From contig NZ_AP024814.1 of the NCBI RefSeq assembly GCF_019703305.1, forward strand, positions 744,001-808,000: a DNA stretch of 64,000 nt. Reading direction: 5' to 3'. The DNA is from Helicobacter sp. NHP19-003. Lineage in GTDB: Bacteria > Campylobacterota > Campylobacteria > Campylobacterales > Helicobacteraceae. Below the pieces are notes generated by a model, which saw only the letters and a list, made by a program, of their open reading frames with translations, searched no databases and was not told the DNA's origin. Both the position numbers and the translations under genes were made by a program. Of the stretch, positions 35,809-45,181 are shown one piece after another. The first letter of the stretch is position 1, and every line of letters begins with the position of its first letter.

Positions 35809-37236
35809 TTGAGTCTTGCACTGAAATACCGCCCCAAACATTTTAGCGAGCTGGTGGGGCAGGAGAGTGTCGCCAAAACTTTGGGCCTTGCCCTGGAAAA
35901 GGGGCTGTTAGCGCACGCCTATTTGTTTAGCGGACTTAGGGGGAGCGGCAAGACGAGCAGTGCACGCATTTTTGCTAGGGCTTTGCAATGTGCAAAGGGC
36001 ATTAGTGCCACGCCTTGCGATGCTTGCTCCTCTTGTGTAGAGAGTTTGCAAGGCACGCATTTAGACACCATAGAGATGGACGGCGCGTCCCATCGGCGGA
36101 TTGAAGATGTGCGCGGCATCATTGAGCAAAGCAGGTACAAACCCTCTTTGGGGCGTTTTAAAATCTTCATCATCGATGAGGTGCATATGCTCACTAAGGA
36201 AGCCTTCAACGCCTTGTTGAAGACCTTAGAGGAGCCCCCAGCCCATGTCAAATTCATTTTAGCCACCACCGACCCCTTTAAACTCCCCGCCACGATCTTG
36301 AGCCGCACGCAACAATTCCACTTTAAGAAAATCCCCCTTAAGGCGGTTGTGGCGCATTTGAAATTTATTTTTGAGAAAGAAGATGTGGACTTTGAAGAGC
36401 CGGCCTTAGAAATGCTTGCTAGGAGTGGGGGGGGGAGTTTGCGCGACACCTTGACTTTAGCCGAGCAAGCCATCAGCTATGGCGATCAGAGCGTGAGTGC
36501 GCTTGCCACAAGCCAAATGTTAGGGCTTGTGGATAGTAAAATTTTAGAAGAGTTTTTCAACGCTTTAATCGCCGGGACGAGTGTAGAGAGCCTTTTACGG
36601 ACTTTAGCCGAACATGACACGGCGATGGTGCTTGAAGAAATGGCACGCTTTTTAAAAGAAGCCATGTTTAGCCAAAAGTGGTCTTTGGGAGTGCTAGAGC
36701 CTTTCATGAGCGCAGTGGCGCAGGCGCAACCTCTGCTAAATTATGGGGCGGATGGGGATTTTGTGCTCGCCTTAAATACGCTTAAAATGCAGGCCAGCCT
36801 ACAACAGACCCCCCAAACCGCCACACCAAAACCTGCCCCCACCACGCAAGCACAGCTCCCCGCTCAAGCCCCCACGCCCCCCACAGCCCCACAAGCCGGA
36901 CCAAAAGAGTTGTTCCAACAATTCATTGCCAAAATTGAGAGCACAAATGCCGAGTTAGGTAGGGTGTTTAGGGAGTTTTTAGTGTTTCAGTCCTTCGGCA
37001 ATGGAGTTTTGTTCCTACACTCTAGTGCTGATGAGGGCGCAAATTTGCTCTTGCGCCAGCATTACAAGACCTTGATTGTGCCCTGCTTAAAAGAAGTCTT
37101 TGGCCCAAGTGCGCGCATTGAAACCGATAAATCCAAGCCAAGACCCCTAGAGCAGTTTAAAGAGAACAACCCCTCTTTAATGCAAGCCATGCAAGACAAA
37201 CTCGGCACGACCGATGGCAAGGTAGAGGACTTCTAA
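35809..37236 (+). CDS. dnaX: DNA polymerase III subunit gamma/tau
   Basis: Clamp-loader ATPase. 475 aa with ALKYRPKHFSELVGQ at the N-terminus, Walker A GLRGSGKTSSARIFA, four zinc cysteines (CAKGISATPCDACSSC), Walker B IIDEVHMLTKEAFNALLKTLEEPP, sensor TTDPFKLPATILSRTQQF, and a Pro/Gln/Ala-rich linker (about 345-375) before a short C-terminal domain. Start TTG 35809 after AAAGGA. The C-terminal region is shorter than E. coli tau. No obvious A-rich slippage site for gamma production is seen. Confidence 0.95.
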   Translation: MSLALKYRPKHFSELVGQESVAKTLGLALEKGLLAHAYLFSGLRGSGKTSSARIFARALQCAKGISATPCDACSSCVESLQGTHLDTIEMDGASHRRIEDVRGIIEQSRYKPSLGRFKIFIIDEVHMLTKEAFNALLKTLEEPPAHVKFILATTDPFKLPATILSRTQQFHFKKIPLKAVVAHLKFIFEKEDVDFEEPALEMLARSGGGSLRDTLTLAEQAISYGDQSVSALATSQMLGLVDSKILEEFFNALIAGTSVESLLRTLAEHDTAMVLEEMARFLKEAMFSQKWSLGVLEPFMSAVAQAQPLLNYGADGDFVLALNTLKMQASLQQTPQTATPKPAPTTQAQLPAQAPTPPTAPQAGPKELFQQFIAKIESTNAELGRVFREFLVFQSFGNGVLFLHSSADEGANLLLRQHYKTLIVPCLKEVFGPSARIETDKSKPRPLEQFKENNPSLMQAMQDKLGTTDGKVEDF

Positions 37237-37656
37237 ATGCTAGACATGCACGCCAGCCTAGCACAAATCCCCCAAGTGGTGCAAGCCCTGCAAGCACATT
37301 TGACCACACATGCGCTCATATTTTTACAAGGGGATTTAGGCAGCGGTAAAACCACTTTCGTGCAACATTTTTGCAGGGCGCACCAAGCCCCTTTAGCCAC
37401 TTCGCCCACTTTCAATCTATTGCACATTTACAAGACCCCTAAACTTTGTATTTACCATTACGACTTCTATTTAAAGGGTTTTGAAGAACTGCACGCTTTA
37501 GGGGTGTTGGAGAACCTAGAGCAGGGCGGGGTGCATTTCATTGAGTGGGGGGATTTTCATTTGCTTTCTTGGCTCAAATCCTGTGGCTTTAGCCCCCTAG
37601 TTTTAAGTCTTAAGAGGGGCGATGAAACCTGCCACTATAAGTTAACCCATGGATAA
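37237..37656 (+). CDS. tsaE: tRNA threonylcarbamoyladenosine synthesis ATPase TsaE
   Basis: 139-aa P-loop protein required with TsaB/C/D for the t6A37 modification of ANN-decoding tRNAs. Walker [17 protein letters not shown]; switch region [34 protein letters not shown] follows the dnaX stop directly. Confidence 0.92.
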   Translation: MLDMHASLAQIPQVVQALQAHLTTHALIFLQGDLGSGKTTFVQHFCRAHQAPLATSPTFNLLHIYKTPKLCIYHYDFYLKGFEELHALGVLENLEQGGVHFIEWGDFHLLSWLKSCGFSPLVLSLKRGDETCHYKLTHG

Positions 37657-38371
37657 ACTCAAAGCCGAAAATCTAAGCAAACAGATCAAAAAGACCAAGA
37701 TCGTACACGATGTGTCGCTAGAAGTAGAAAGCGGGCAGGTGGTGGGCTTGCTTGGGCCTAATGGGGCGGGCAAAACCACGACTTTTTATATGATTTGCGG
37801 GCTCTTGCAGCCCAGCGGGGGCAAGGTGTATTTAAACGACATCGATTTGTCTAGCTACCCCCTACACCAACGCTCCAACATGGGAATCGGCTACCTGCCC
37901 CAAGAGTCGAGTATTTTTAAGGATTTGAGCGTACAGGATAATTTAATGCTCGCCGCCCAAACGACTTTTAAGAGCAATAAGGAAGCGTTGGAGCGCATTG
38001 AAGAAATGCTAAACGCCTTCAACATCCAGGCCATCAGGGAGCGCAGAGGGATGTCTTTAAGTGGGGGGGAGCGCAGAAGGGTGGAGATCGCTAGGGCGTT
38101 GGTGAAAAACCCCAAATTTATTTTATTGGACGAGCCCTTTGCGGGGGTTGACCCCATTGCGGTGTTAGACATACAAAAAATCATAGAACACCTAGTAGAG
38201 ATGAATATCGGGGTGTTGATCACCGACCACAATGTGCGCGAAACCCTAAGTGTGTGCCATAGGGCGTATGTGATTAAAAGCGGTACTTTGCTTGCTAGCG
38301 GGAGCGCGGCGCAAATTTACGACAACCCCTTAGTGCGTAAACACTACTTAGGGGAGAACTTTAAGGCTTAA
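37649..38371 (+). CDS. lptB: LPS export ABC transporter ATP-binding protein LptB
   Basis: ATPase that powers LptFGC extraction of LPS from the inner membrane. 240 aa: Walker [18 protein letters not shown]-loop [13 protein letters not shown], signature [15 protein letters not shown], Walker [18 protein letters not shown]-loop [11 protein letters not shown]. The position next to rpoN is the common lptB-rpoN arrangement. Overlaps tsaE by eight bases and rpoN by one base (TAATG). Confidence 0.95.
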   Translation: MDKLKAENLSKQIKKTKIVHDVSLEVESGQVVGLLGPNGAGKTTTFYMICGLLQPSGGKVYLNDIDLSSYPLHQRSNMGIGYLPQESSIFKDLSVQDNLMLAAQTTFKSNKEALERIEEMLNAFNIQAIRERRGMSLSGGERRRVEIARALVKNPKFILLDEPFAGVDPIAVLDIQKIIEHLVEMNIGVLITDHNVRETLSVCHRAYVIKSGTLLASGSAAQIYDNPLVRKHYLGENFKA

Positions 38372-39628
38372 TGTTACGCGCCCGCCCCAATCTCAAAAAC
38401 AAACTCTCCGCTACCCTCAAAAGCTGGTTGCCCATTTTACAAAGCGATCCGCTAGAAATTGAAGAAACCTTGCTAAATTGTGCCAAAGACAACCCCTTTG
38501 TGCGGGTGCAAAGTGGCATGCGCACAGACTTTAGTAGCCACAAGTTTTACAAGCCCCCTAAAAACGCTTTGGGCGAGCAAATCGAACGCCTAAGTGTGTG
38601 TCAAAAGAGCCTACACGACACCCTAAGCGAGCAACTCTTACCCCCCCTATTCCCCACGGAAATGTCTCTAATCATCGCTGCCGACATCATAGACAACCTA
38701 AGTCCCGAAGGGTATTTTGAGGGCGATATACAGGCGCAAGCCTTGAGCTTGGGTGTGGCAACAAGCGACTATGAAAAGGTGCGCCAAAGATTTGCCTATT
38801 TAGACCCCCCGGGCATCGGGGCGTGCGATTTGCTAGAGAGTTTTAATTTCCAGCTTGCCCAGCACGAGGAGCTGGACACGCCCACTTATGAGCTTTGCGC
38901 CAAAATTTTAAAAGATTTAAAGCAGCACCAACAGCACCGCAACAACCCCTATACCCCAAAGCCATGCAGGTCATCACTTCCTTTAAAAACCCCCCGCCCT
39001 AGATTTTGCCGAGAGTTTGCCCCCCATCATCCCCGACATTTTGGTGCTTGAAGAAGACGGGGACATTAGCGTACAGCTCAATGAGGGCTATTACCCTAAA
39101 GTGGTGCTAGAACAACATAAAATCACCGCAAACAATGGGTATTTAAAAGAGAAACTCAAAGAGGCTAGGGATTTGGTGGATGCTTTGCAGATGCGCCATC
39201 AGACCATCCAAAAAATCGGGTTGATGCTCGTAGAGTATCAATACGATTTCTTCAAGGGTGGAGCGATCAAGCCCATGCGCTTGGTGGATATTGCCGAAGA
39301 GTTTGGCTATGCTGCCAGCACCATTTCACGGGCGATTTCTAATAAGTATTTGGCGTGCAACCGGGGGGTGTTTGCCATTAAAAGCTTTTTTGCCACCGCC
39401 TTAGAGGGTGATGTGTCTAACGCCGCCATTAAAGAGTTTTTGTTAGAGCTGATTAGCAAAGAAGACCGCCAGCATCCCATGAGTGATTTAAAGATTTTGG
39501 AGCTGGTGGAGCAGCAATTTGGGCTTAAAATGGTGCGCCGCACGATCACCAAATACCGCAAACTCTTAAACATTGCCAGCTCCACAGAACGCAAAAGGCT
39601 GTATAGTATGGTGCTGGATTTAACATAG
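38371..39628 (+). pseudogene. rpoN: RNA polymerase sigma-54 factor, two frame breaks in C runs
   Basis: Sigma-54 directs the middle flagellar genes in Helicobacter. The first frame (38371-39051) gives the activator-contacting N-terminus and core-binding domain (LPILQSDPLEIEETLL, DIIDNLSPEGYFEGD, YLDPPGIGACDLLESF). The second (from before 39017 to 39628) gives the helix-turn-helix [20 protein letters not shown] and the RpoN box region [18 protein letters not shown]. Adding one C to the C4 at 38954-38957 and one to the C6 at 38990-38995 restores one protein of about 419 aa reading [21 protein letters not shown] through the junction. Two losses within 40 bases, both in C runs, in a gene needed for motility, suggest consensus error; real loss would predict a non-flagellated strain. 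Confidence 0.9.
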
Positions 39629-39661
39629 CATGCTAAAATCACCGCCTGCAAAAGGAGTTGC

Positions 39662-40156
39662 ATGTCCGCTGAAATGGGTTTAAATTTGACGGATACCGCT
39701 TTGTTAGAGATGTTTAATGCCTACAATGGGTGTGGTAAGAGGCAGGCAGCGGGGCTTGCGCGCGTGCGCTTTTGCCCCCACAGCGTGCAAGACTACTTAA
39801 GGGCGTTTAGTCTGTATAAACAGATTGTGCTAGGGCATTGCCGCAATGGGCAGGTTTTTCACCGCCTAGCGCAAATGTATGAGAAGGGGCAGGGCGTGGC
39901 TAAAGACATGCAGAAAGCCTTGTCGTGCTATCAGGGTGTGGTGCAAGTGGGGGTAAAAACGCAGTGGATTTATATCCACGCCTTGACTAAGCTCATTGCG
40001 GCGTATGAAATGGGCGATGGCGTAGAGCAAGACTCTCAAAAGGCTCTGCACTACCAAAGCAAGTTGAGCGAGGCGAAATTAGAAGTTACCAAGTCCTATT
40101 TGCGTCTTTATCTCAAAAAACCCAACCCTAGAGCGAAAAGAAGGCTCTCTTTTTAA
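39662..40156 (+). CDS. Sel1-like repeat protein
   Basis: 164-aa cytoplasmic helical-repeat protein (no signal peptide). A Sel1-type repeat is seen in FHRLAQMYEKGQGVAKDMQKALSCY (about 62-86) and again AAYEMGDGVEQDSQKALHYQ (about 121-140). Sel1 repeats mediate protein-protein contacts. AAAGGAG precedes ATG 39662. Paralogous to the next gene, with the shared opening L.D.ALL.MFN.YNG. Confidence 0.72.
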   Translation: MSAEMGLNLTDTALLEMFNAYNGCGKRQAAGLARVRFCPHSVQDYLRAFSLYKQIVLGHCRNGQVFHRLAQMYEKGQGVAKDMQKALSCYQGVVQVGVKTQWIYIHALTKLIAAYEMGDGVEQDSQKALHYQSKLSEAKLEVTKSYLRLYLKKPNPRAKRRLSF

Positions 40157-40175
40157 CCCCAAAATAAGGATGCCC

Positions 40176-40520
40176 ATGCTAGAGGATTTATCCCATTTGT
40201 CTTTGCATTTGAGCGATGACGCTTTGCTCGATTTGTTTAACCAATACAATGGCGATGTGTGCGGCACGCCCCACATGGTGCAAGAATATTTGAAGGCGTT
40301 TGAGTACTTTTGCAAAATCGCTAGAAAAGAGAACGACTTTGGCTACGAGTTTTACGCTTTAGGCAAAATGTACGAGCTGGGGCAGGGTGTGGCGCAAGAC
40401 ATTGAAAAAGCCAAAGGGCTCTACACAGAGGCGATTAAAAACTACCAAACCTACGAAGAAGACGGCGCGCCCGATGGCAAGCACACCCAAGCCATGCAAG
40501 ACTTGGAGCAATGGCTCTAA
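40176..40520 (+). CDS. Short Sel1-like repeat protein
   Basis: 114-aa paralogue of the upstream gene: LSDDALLDLFNQYNGD, then YALGKMYELGQGVAQDIEKAKGLY, one Sel1 repeat. ATG 40176 is preferred over ATG 40170, because AAGG is directly adjacent to the latter but seven bases before the former. Ends overlapping the convergent hypothetical gene by four bases. Confidence 0.68.
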   Translation: MLEDLSHLSLHLSDDALLDLFNQYNGDVCGTPHMVQEYLKAFEYFCKIARKENDFGYEFYALGKMYELGQGVAQDIEKAKGLYTEAIKNYQTYEEDGAPDGKHTQAMQDLEQWL

Positions 40521-40903
40521 ATATCCATCCCAAACCCAGAGTCGGAGTCTCTGTCGCTGTGGTGTAGGGGGCGTTCGGCGAATTTGTCGGCGTGGTGCGT
40601 GCGCCCACAGCCGAGCTTGTGGTGGTCGTGGCGGTGTCGTTGTGTGTTTAGGGCATCATGGCAACGCCTAGCATAGCAAGCTTTGTAGACTTCTTTTTTC
40701 TCTCGGTTTAAAGTCGCCACAAACGCCCCTTCGACAAGGGGCATGTTGATTTCAACAGGCTCGTCAGAGAGTCTTTGCAACAAAGAAGGTTGGGGGGCGT
40801 TTTTAATGTCGGGCAAGATCGTTACACTCGCCCCGAATTTTGCCACAAGTTGCTGGAACTCTTGCAGGTCTTCGTGTTTCAGTTGCCGTATCAGTAAATC
40901 CAT
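40517..40903 (-). CDS. Hypothetical protein with His/Cys-rich C-terminal tail
   Basis: 128 aa, start ATG 40903 with AAGGAG upstream. The N-terminal 75 residues (MDLLIRQLKHEDLQEFQQLV...) are mixed alpha/beta; the tail from residue 78 has three cysteines and about nine histidines (CYARRCHDALNTQRHRHDHH, GCGRTHHADK, PLHHSDRDSDSG), suggesting metal binding. No family recognised. The base composition and ribosome site support coding; the tail could in part result from a frameshift, as other genes here have them. Confidence 0.5.
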   Translation of the reverse strand: MDLLIRQLKHEDLQEFQQLVAKFGASVTILPDIKNAPQPSLLQRLSDEPVEINMPLVEGAFVATLNREKKEVYKACYARRCHDALNTQRHRHDHHKLGCGRTHHADKFAERPLHHSDRDSDSGFGMDI

Positions 40904-40976
40904 AAGAGACTCCTTCTAATGTAATGCCTCATTTTAGGACACTAAAACTAATCAATGGTAATTTAGGTCTAAAGTT

Positions 40977-41864
40977 TTAGACCAAGCGGGCATGGTGTTT
41001 CTCCACTAAAAACACGGGGTTGTAGCCCATTTTCGCCTGCCTTAAGCCTTCAATGCCTAGGTCTTCCTCTCTATTCACATGCACGCAATCAGTGAAGGCG
41101 TGTTTTAGGAGCTGTTGGTTAATCATTTGGTAGCCCCCCCGCACGCTCGGGTCTGCCTTTTCAATGTGGATGAGTGCCATTGTAGGGTTCAACTTCTCCC
41201 CAAAGCTCATCGCCACAATGCGCCCATCAATCTTAATCACCCCCCCTAACAAGGGCAAGCTCTCATAAATTGCAAGCACGCTCAAAATCCCGCCATGCTC
41301 GTGTTTTAGCCCCAAGTCTTGCGGGTCGTCTAGCTTGTGCCATTCTTGTAGGGCAAGTTTTAGCTCGGGAATATTTAAGAGGCTGATGGGCTCATAGCTG
41401 TAATTGGGGTAAAGCTTTAAAAAAGCATTTAGGTGGTTTTTCTTTTTATGAAACTTCTTGCCCTGCAAATTGATGAGCTCGGCTACGCTGTAGACATAGT
41501 CAAAGCGATCCCTTTGGGCTTCATAGCTAAAGGCGTTGGGGAAAAGCCGCTCCAGCTCGTTTTTGTGCTCGCTTTGCAAGGCTCTAAACTCCAAAACTTC
41601 CCTTTGCGCCTTTGCGTGGTTGATGAGTTGCTCTAACACCGCCCTTTTATCCCCTCCGCCTATGGGGTAAAAATAAAAGGGAGCTTGGTTGGGGTAAGTG
41701 GTTTTGATCACCACACAGCCCCCCGCAAAGGCTAGGCGAATCTCTCTAGCGTTTTGCCACAGATATAAATTTGTAAAGTTAACATCGCCCACGATGAAAT
41801 TATCCGCCTTCAGGGCAGAATCTAGGGTGTTTCTTTGCGCCAAATTTAGAGGGTTAAACTCCAC
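40977..41864 (-). CDS. DUF2156-family protein (GNAT-fold, lysyltransferase-like)
   Basis: 295 aa with the two-GNAT architecture of DUF2156 proteins, related to the catalytic part of phosphatidylglycerol lysyltransferase MprF but without membrane helices. Typical pieces are FTNLYLWQNAREIRLAF, GKKFHKKKNHLNAFLKLYP, KIDGRIVAMSFGEKLNP and HVNREEDLGIEGLRQAKMGY. Substrate unknown. Overlaps the 3' end of the lysA fusion by 11 bases and so is likely cotranscribed with it; I recall the same neighbours in H. pylori (HP0290-0292). Confidence 0.8.
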   Translation of the reverse strand: MEFNPLNLAQRNTLDSALKADNFIVGDVNFTNLYLWQNAREIRLAFAGGCVVIKTTYPNQAPFYFYPIGGGDKRAVLEQLINHAKAQREVLEFRALQSEHKNELERLFPNAFSYEAQRDRFDYVYSVAELINLQGKKFHKKKNHLNAFLKLYPNYSYEPISLLNIPELKLALQEWHKLDDPQDLGLKHEHGGILSVLAIYESLPLLGGVIKIDGRIVAMSFGEKLNPTMALIHIEKADPSVRGGYQMINQQLLKHAFTDCVHVNREEDLGIEGLRQAKMGYNPVFLVEKHHARLV

Positions 41865-43779
41865 ATGCTCTCCGTGTATTAGAATAAGTGCCTAAAATCA
41901 GGGGATTTAAATGGGGGGGCAAGTCTAAATCAAGGTCTATCTCCAACAAGCCCCCAAATTTTGTAGCACTAAAGTAGGGGTTGGCGTAAGTCTTTAGCAA
42001 GGCTTGCACTTCTTGGGTCTGTGTTGGCTCAAACCATAGGGCTTTGCGTGTGGGGTTTGTTTGCGCCAAAAAGCCAAACCGTCCGATGAGTAGACACCAC
42101 GCCCCCCCGACCTTAAAGCTGTGGGCGATTTCTAAATCCTGTCTGCCTACATAGACCGCCAATGCTTTTAGCCCCTCAGCGTAGGCACAGGTGCGCTTGA
42201 TTTCCAAAAGTCCATAATCCACACCCTTAAGCAGTAGGGCACTAAAGAGTCGCTTAGGGGTGTAAAGCTGCAACTTCACCTGTTGTCCCAAAATCCGCCT
42301 TGCAATGTTGGTGCGTGCGCTCACCCCCACTTGCTCGGGGAAAACAAGCCCCCTAGACACGCTTAAAATCTCCGTGTAAACGCTCTCTAGTCGCCTCCCT
42401 ACTTTGGCAAAAATCTCGGCTTCCCTAATGGGGTTGTAGACACTCACCCCCGTTTGGTGTTTGTCCTTGGCAATTTGTGCACTTAAGCTAAAGCGCTCGT
42501 TTAAGAGCTTGATTAAGCTTGCATCAATTTGATCAATTTGCGCCCGTTTAGACACAATACCCTCTCTCTTTAAATGCCCCATTTCGTGTCTAACCAAGTC
42601 AAAAAAGTCTTCGCGCTCTTTGAGTGTGCGGATCATACCGCCCTCAAGTCCTAGCTCTAAAAGATTAGGACGGCTGTTGTAGTGGCTTGCCATGCTCGCC
42701 CCATAGGCCCCCACTTTTTCAAAGACCAATAAGTCCCCCCGTTTCAGCTCGGGCAACTCGACACCCTTGACAAAGCAATCCGCACTTTCACAAATGGGAC
42801 CCACTAAGTCATAAACCACTTTACGGGCTGTGGTGGGGATAAGGGGGCGCACGGGGTGGGTGGCTTGGTAGAGGGCGGGGCGCATAAAATCGTTCATGCC
42901 TAAATCCACAATGGCAAAGTGTTTGCGCGCGTTAGACTTGGTGTATTGCACCTTAGTGATCAAGACCCCATGATCTGCCACAATACGCCGCCCCGGCTCG
43001 CAAATGATCGTTAAATCTAGCCCCTTTGTGGCTTGAAACAAGGAGGTGGCATAACTCTGTAGGGGGATGGGCTCTTGTGTTTCGTTGTAAGCCACGCCAA
43101 GCCCCCCTCCAATGTCAAAGAATTTAAGCTCCACCCCACTGGCCAGCAAAAAGCGGGCTAAAGCCGCCATTTTCTCAAAGGCCTGCTCTAGGGGGGCTAG
43201 TTGCAAGAGTTGCGAACCGATGTGAAAATGCAAAGCGATGGGCTCTAAAAAGGCGGATTGTTTGGCAAACATGAACATTTGCATCGCCTCTTTTTCCTCC
43301 ACGCCAAATTTATTCTCCCACAGCCCCGTAGAGATATAGGGGTGGGTGGCGGGGTCAATGTTGGGGTTCACTCTAACACTAATGCGGGCTTTGGTGTGCT
43401 TTTCTTTGGCGATTCGCTCGATGAGGCGCAGCTCTTCAAAGGACTCCACATTTAAAAATAAAATCCCCTTTTCTAGGGCTTCGACAATTTCGCTCTCTAA
43501 TTTACCCACCCCGCTAAAGATGATTTTATAGGGCGCGATGCCTGCCAAGAGCGCGCGATGGACCTCATAGATAGACACGCAATCTGCCCCAGCCCCTGCT
43601 TTGGCTAAAACCTCCAAGAGGGCTAAATTAGAATTGGCCTTTAGGGCATAGCAAATGAGCGATTTACGCCCCTTAAAGACTTCTTTAAACTCCAAAAAGG
43701 CGTTTTGCACACCCTCCAAATCGTAAAGATAAAAGGGGGTTTTGTCCGCCAGAGCGGTGATTTGTGTGGGGTCTAACAC
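41854..43779 (-). CDS. lysA: Diaminopimelate decarboxylase fused to a chorismate mutase-type domain
   Basis: 641 aa. Residues 1-400 are LysA: CYALKANSNLALLEVLAK with the PLP lysine, FFDIGGGLGVAY, CEPGRRIVADHGVLIT, GPICESADCF and EKVGAYGASMASHYNSRP; it makes lysine from meso-diaminopimelate. Residues 408-500 look like an AroQ chorismate mutase (RAQIDQIDASLIKLLNERFS, then NPIREAEIFAKVGRR), followed by about 140 residues without a clear family. Separate genes are usual. Adding one G to the G4 at 42577-42580 would end LysA a few codons later (stop inside GTGTCTAA) and leave a second gene starting GTG with GAGAGGG upstream, so the fusion may be a consensus artefact. Start GTG 43779 overlaps the oorC stop by one base. 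Confidence 0.85.
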   Translation of the reverse strand: MLDPTQITALADKTPFYLYDLEGVQNAFLEFKEVFKGRKSLICYALKANSNLALLEVLAKAGAGADCVSIYEVHRALLAGIAPYKIIFSGVGKLESEIVEALEKGILFLNVESFEELRLIERIAKEKHTKARISVRVNPNIDPATHPYISTGLWENKFGVEEKEAMQMFMFAKQSAFLEPIALHFHIGSQLLQLAPLEQAFEKMAALARFLLASGVELKFFDIGGGLGVAYNETQEPIPLQSYATSLFQATKGLDLTIICEPGRRIVADHGVLITKVQYTKSNARKHFAIVDLGMNDFMRPALYQATHPVRPLIPTTARKVVYDLVGPICESADCFVKGVELPELKRGDLLVFEKVGAYGASMASHYNSRPNLLELGLEGGMIRTLKEREDFFDLVRHEMGHLKREGIVSKRAQIDQIDASLIKLLNERFSLSAQIAKDKHQTGVSVYNPIREAEIFAKVGRRLESVYTEILSVSRGLVFPEQVGVSARTNIARRILGQQVKLQLYTPKRLFSALLLKGVDYGLLEIKRTCAYAEGLKALAVYVGRQDLEIAHSFKVGGAWCLLIGRFGFLAQTNPTRKALWFEPTQTQEVQALLKTYANPYFSATKFGGLLEIDLDLDLPPHLNPLILGTYSNTRRACGV

Positions 43780-44345
43780 TAAGAGATTTTTCTTGCCGCA
43801 AGCGCTTTTAGGGCGTGGGCTTCCCCGATTTCAAAGGCTTTTTTATTCAGCTCCACGACCTTAGCGGGGACTTTGGCGATCATTGTTTTTAAGACTTGTT
43901 CCTTGTCCACACAGCCCGTTAAAACGACTGTGATCGCCAACGCCACCACCGATTGCGTGATGATATTGCCGACCTCTTCTTTGGCAATGGCGATGATGGG
44001 GAGTTTATAGAGCTGAAACTTCGCTTCGTCTTCGGGTGTGGGTTGGACTAAATTAGGATCAACCACCATAATCCCCCCCTCTTTGACATCGTTTTTAAAG
44101 AGTTGGTAGCTGCTCTGCGCCACGGAGAGCATAAAATCAACCTCGCCCTCTTTGGCATAAGGGTAGATGATTTCATTGGGGCTTAAAATAATATCCACCT
44201 TCGTGGGACCACCTCTAACCTGGCTTGTGTAAGTGGAGGTTTTAGTGCCAAAGCCCCCGGCGGCAATCTTGGCTTCGGCTAAAATTTCGCCCGCCAAAAG
44301 CACGCCCTGCCCACCCACGCCCGTAAAACGCAATTGTGTTTCCAT
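43779..44345 (-). CDS. oorC: 2-oxoglutarate:acceptor oxidoreductase, gamma subunit OorC
   Basis: 188-aa gamma domain of the four-subunit OOR, which replaces 2-oxoglutarate dehydrogenase in the Helicobacter TCA branch. FTGVGGQGVLLAGEILAEA and TYTSQVRGGPTKVDI are family signatures. ATG 44345 (METQLRF) is chosen; the frame to 44408 extends into oorB. Last of the oorDABC operon and directly followed by lysA. Confidence 0.93.
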   Translation of the reverse strand: METQLRFTGVGGQGVLLAGEILAEAKIAAGGFGTKTSTYTSQVRGGPTKVDIILSPNEIIYPYAKEGEVDFMLSVAQSSYQLFKNDVKEGGIMVVDPNLVQPTPEDEAKFQLYKLPIIAIAKEEVGNIITQSVVALAITVVLTGCVDKEQVLKTMIAKVPAKVVELNKKAFEIGEAHALKALAARKIS

Positions 44346-44353
44346 GATTTTCC

Positions 44354-45181
44354 TTATGCTTTTTTCTTGGCTAGGGCAGCATCGATCACGCCTTGGTAAG
44401 CTTGGCAATACTCCACTTTAGAAGTGTCCTGCCTGAGCACACCTGTGGGGAATTTGCCCACGCGCTCTTCAGGGGTCATTTCCTCGTATTTACGGCGACT
44501 CACAAGACGCGACTCGATCCATTTTAAAGTTTGCGCCGCTTCGCCCATTTTATTTTTGCGCCCTAAATTAATGTGGCAGTTGCTATGCACATCCACGAAG
44601 CTAAAACCCTTGTGGCTAAAGCCATCGGCGAGGATGCGCTCTAGTTTTTTGGGTTCAAGCACGCTCTCACGGGCGACAAAGCTCGCCCCCGCTGCCATTG
44701 CGATCTCACAAGGGTCAAAGCTATTGTCGATGTTGCCTGTTTGGGCTGTCACCGTCCACATGCCATTAGGGGTTGTGGGGGAAGTCTGCGAATTTGTCAA
44801 GCCGTAAATGAAGTTATTCACCAAAACTAAATTTAAATCAATGTTACGCCTGCAAGCGTGGATGGTATGGTTGCCTCCGATGGCAAAGCTGTCGCCATCG
44901 CCGGACACCACGATGACATGCTTGCTTGGGTTAGCCATTTTAATGCCTGTGGCGTAAGCTAAAGCCCGCCCATGTGTGGTGTGCACGGTGTTGCAATTGA
45001 CATAAGAGCTCATGCGCCCACTGCACCCGATCCCGCTCACAAAGCACACATCGTCCATGTCCCAGCCCAAAGCGTCAATGGCACGGATGATGGATTTTAA
45101 GATCACGCCATCCCCACAGCCCCAACACCATAGAGTGGGGGTTTTATCCACGCGTAAATATGTGTCGTAATCAAACGCCAT
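44354..45181 (-). CDS. oorB: 2-oxoglutarate:acceptor oxidoreductase, beta subunit OorB
   Basis: 275-aa thiamine-diphosphate-binding subunit. LWCWGCGDGVILKS (cluster/TPP cysteine region), GIGCSGRMSSYVNCNTVHTTHGR, and VVSGDGDSFAIGGNHTIH with the TPP-Mg GDGD...N motif define it. Oxidises 2-oxoglutarate to succinyl-CoA with ferredoxin/flavodoxin. Start ATG 45181 abuts the oorA stop. Confidence 0.95.
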   Translation of the reverse strand: MAFDYDTYLRVDKTPTLWCWGCGDGVILKSIIRAIDALGWDMDDVCFVSGIGCSGRMSSYVNCNTVHTTHGRALAYATGIKMANPSKHVIVVSGDGDSFAIGGNHTIHACRRNIDLNLVLVNNFIYGLTNSQTSPTTPNGMWTVTAQTGNIDNSFDPCEIAMAAGASFVARESVLEPKKLERILADGFSHKGFSFVDVHSNCHINLGRKNKMGEAAQTLKWIESRLVSRRKYEEMTPEERVGKFPTGVLRQDTSKVEYCQAYQGVIDAALAKKKA

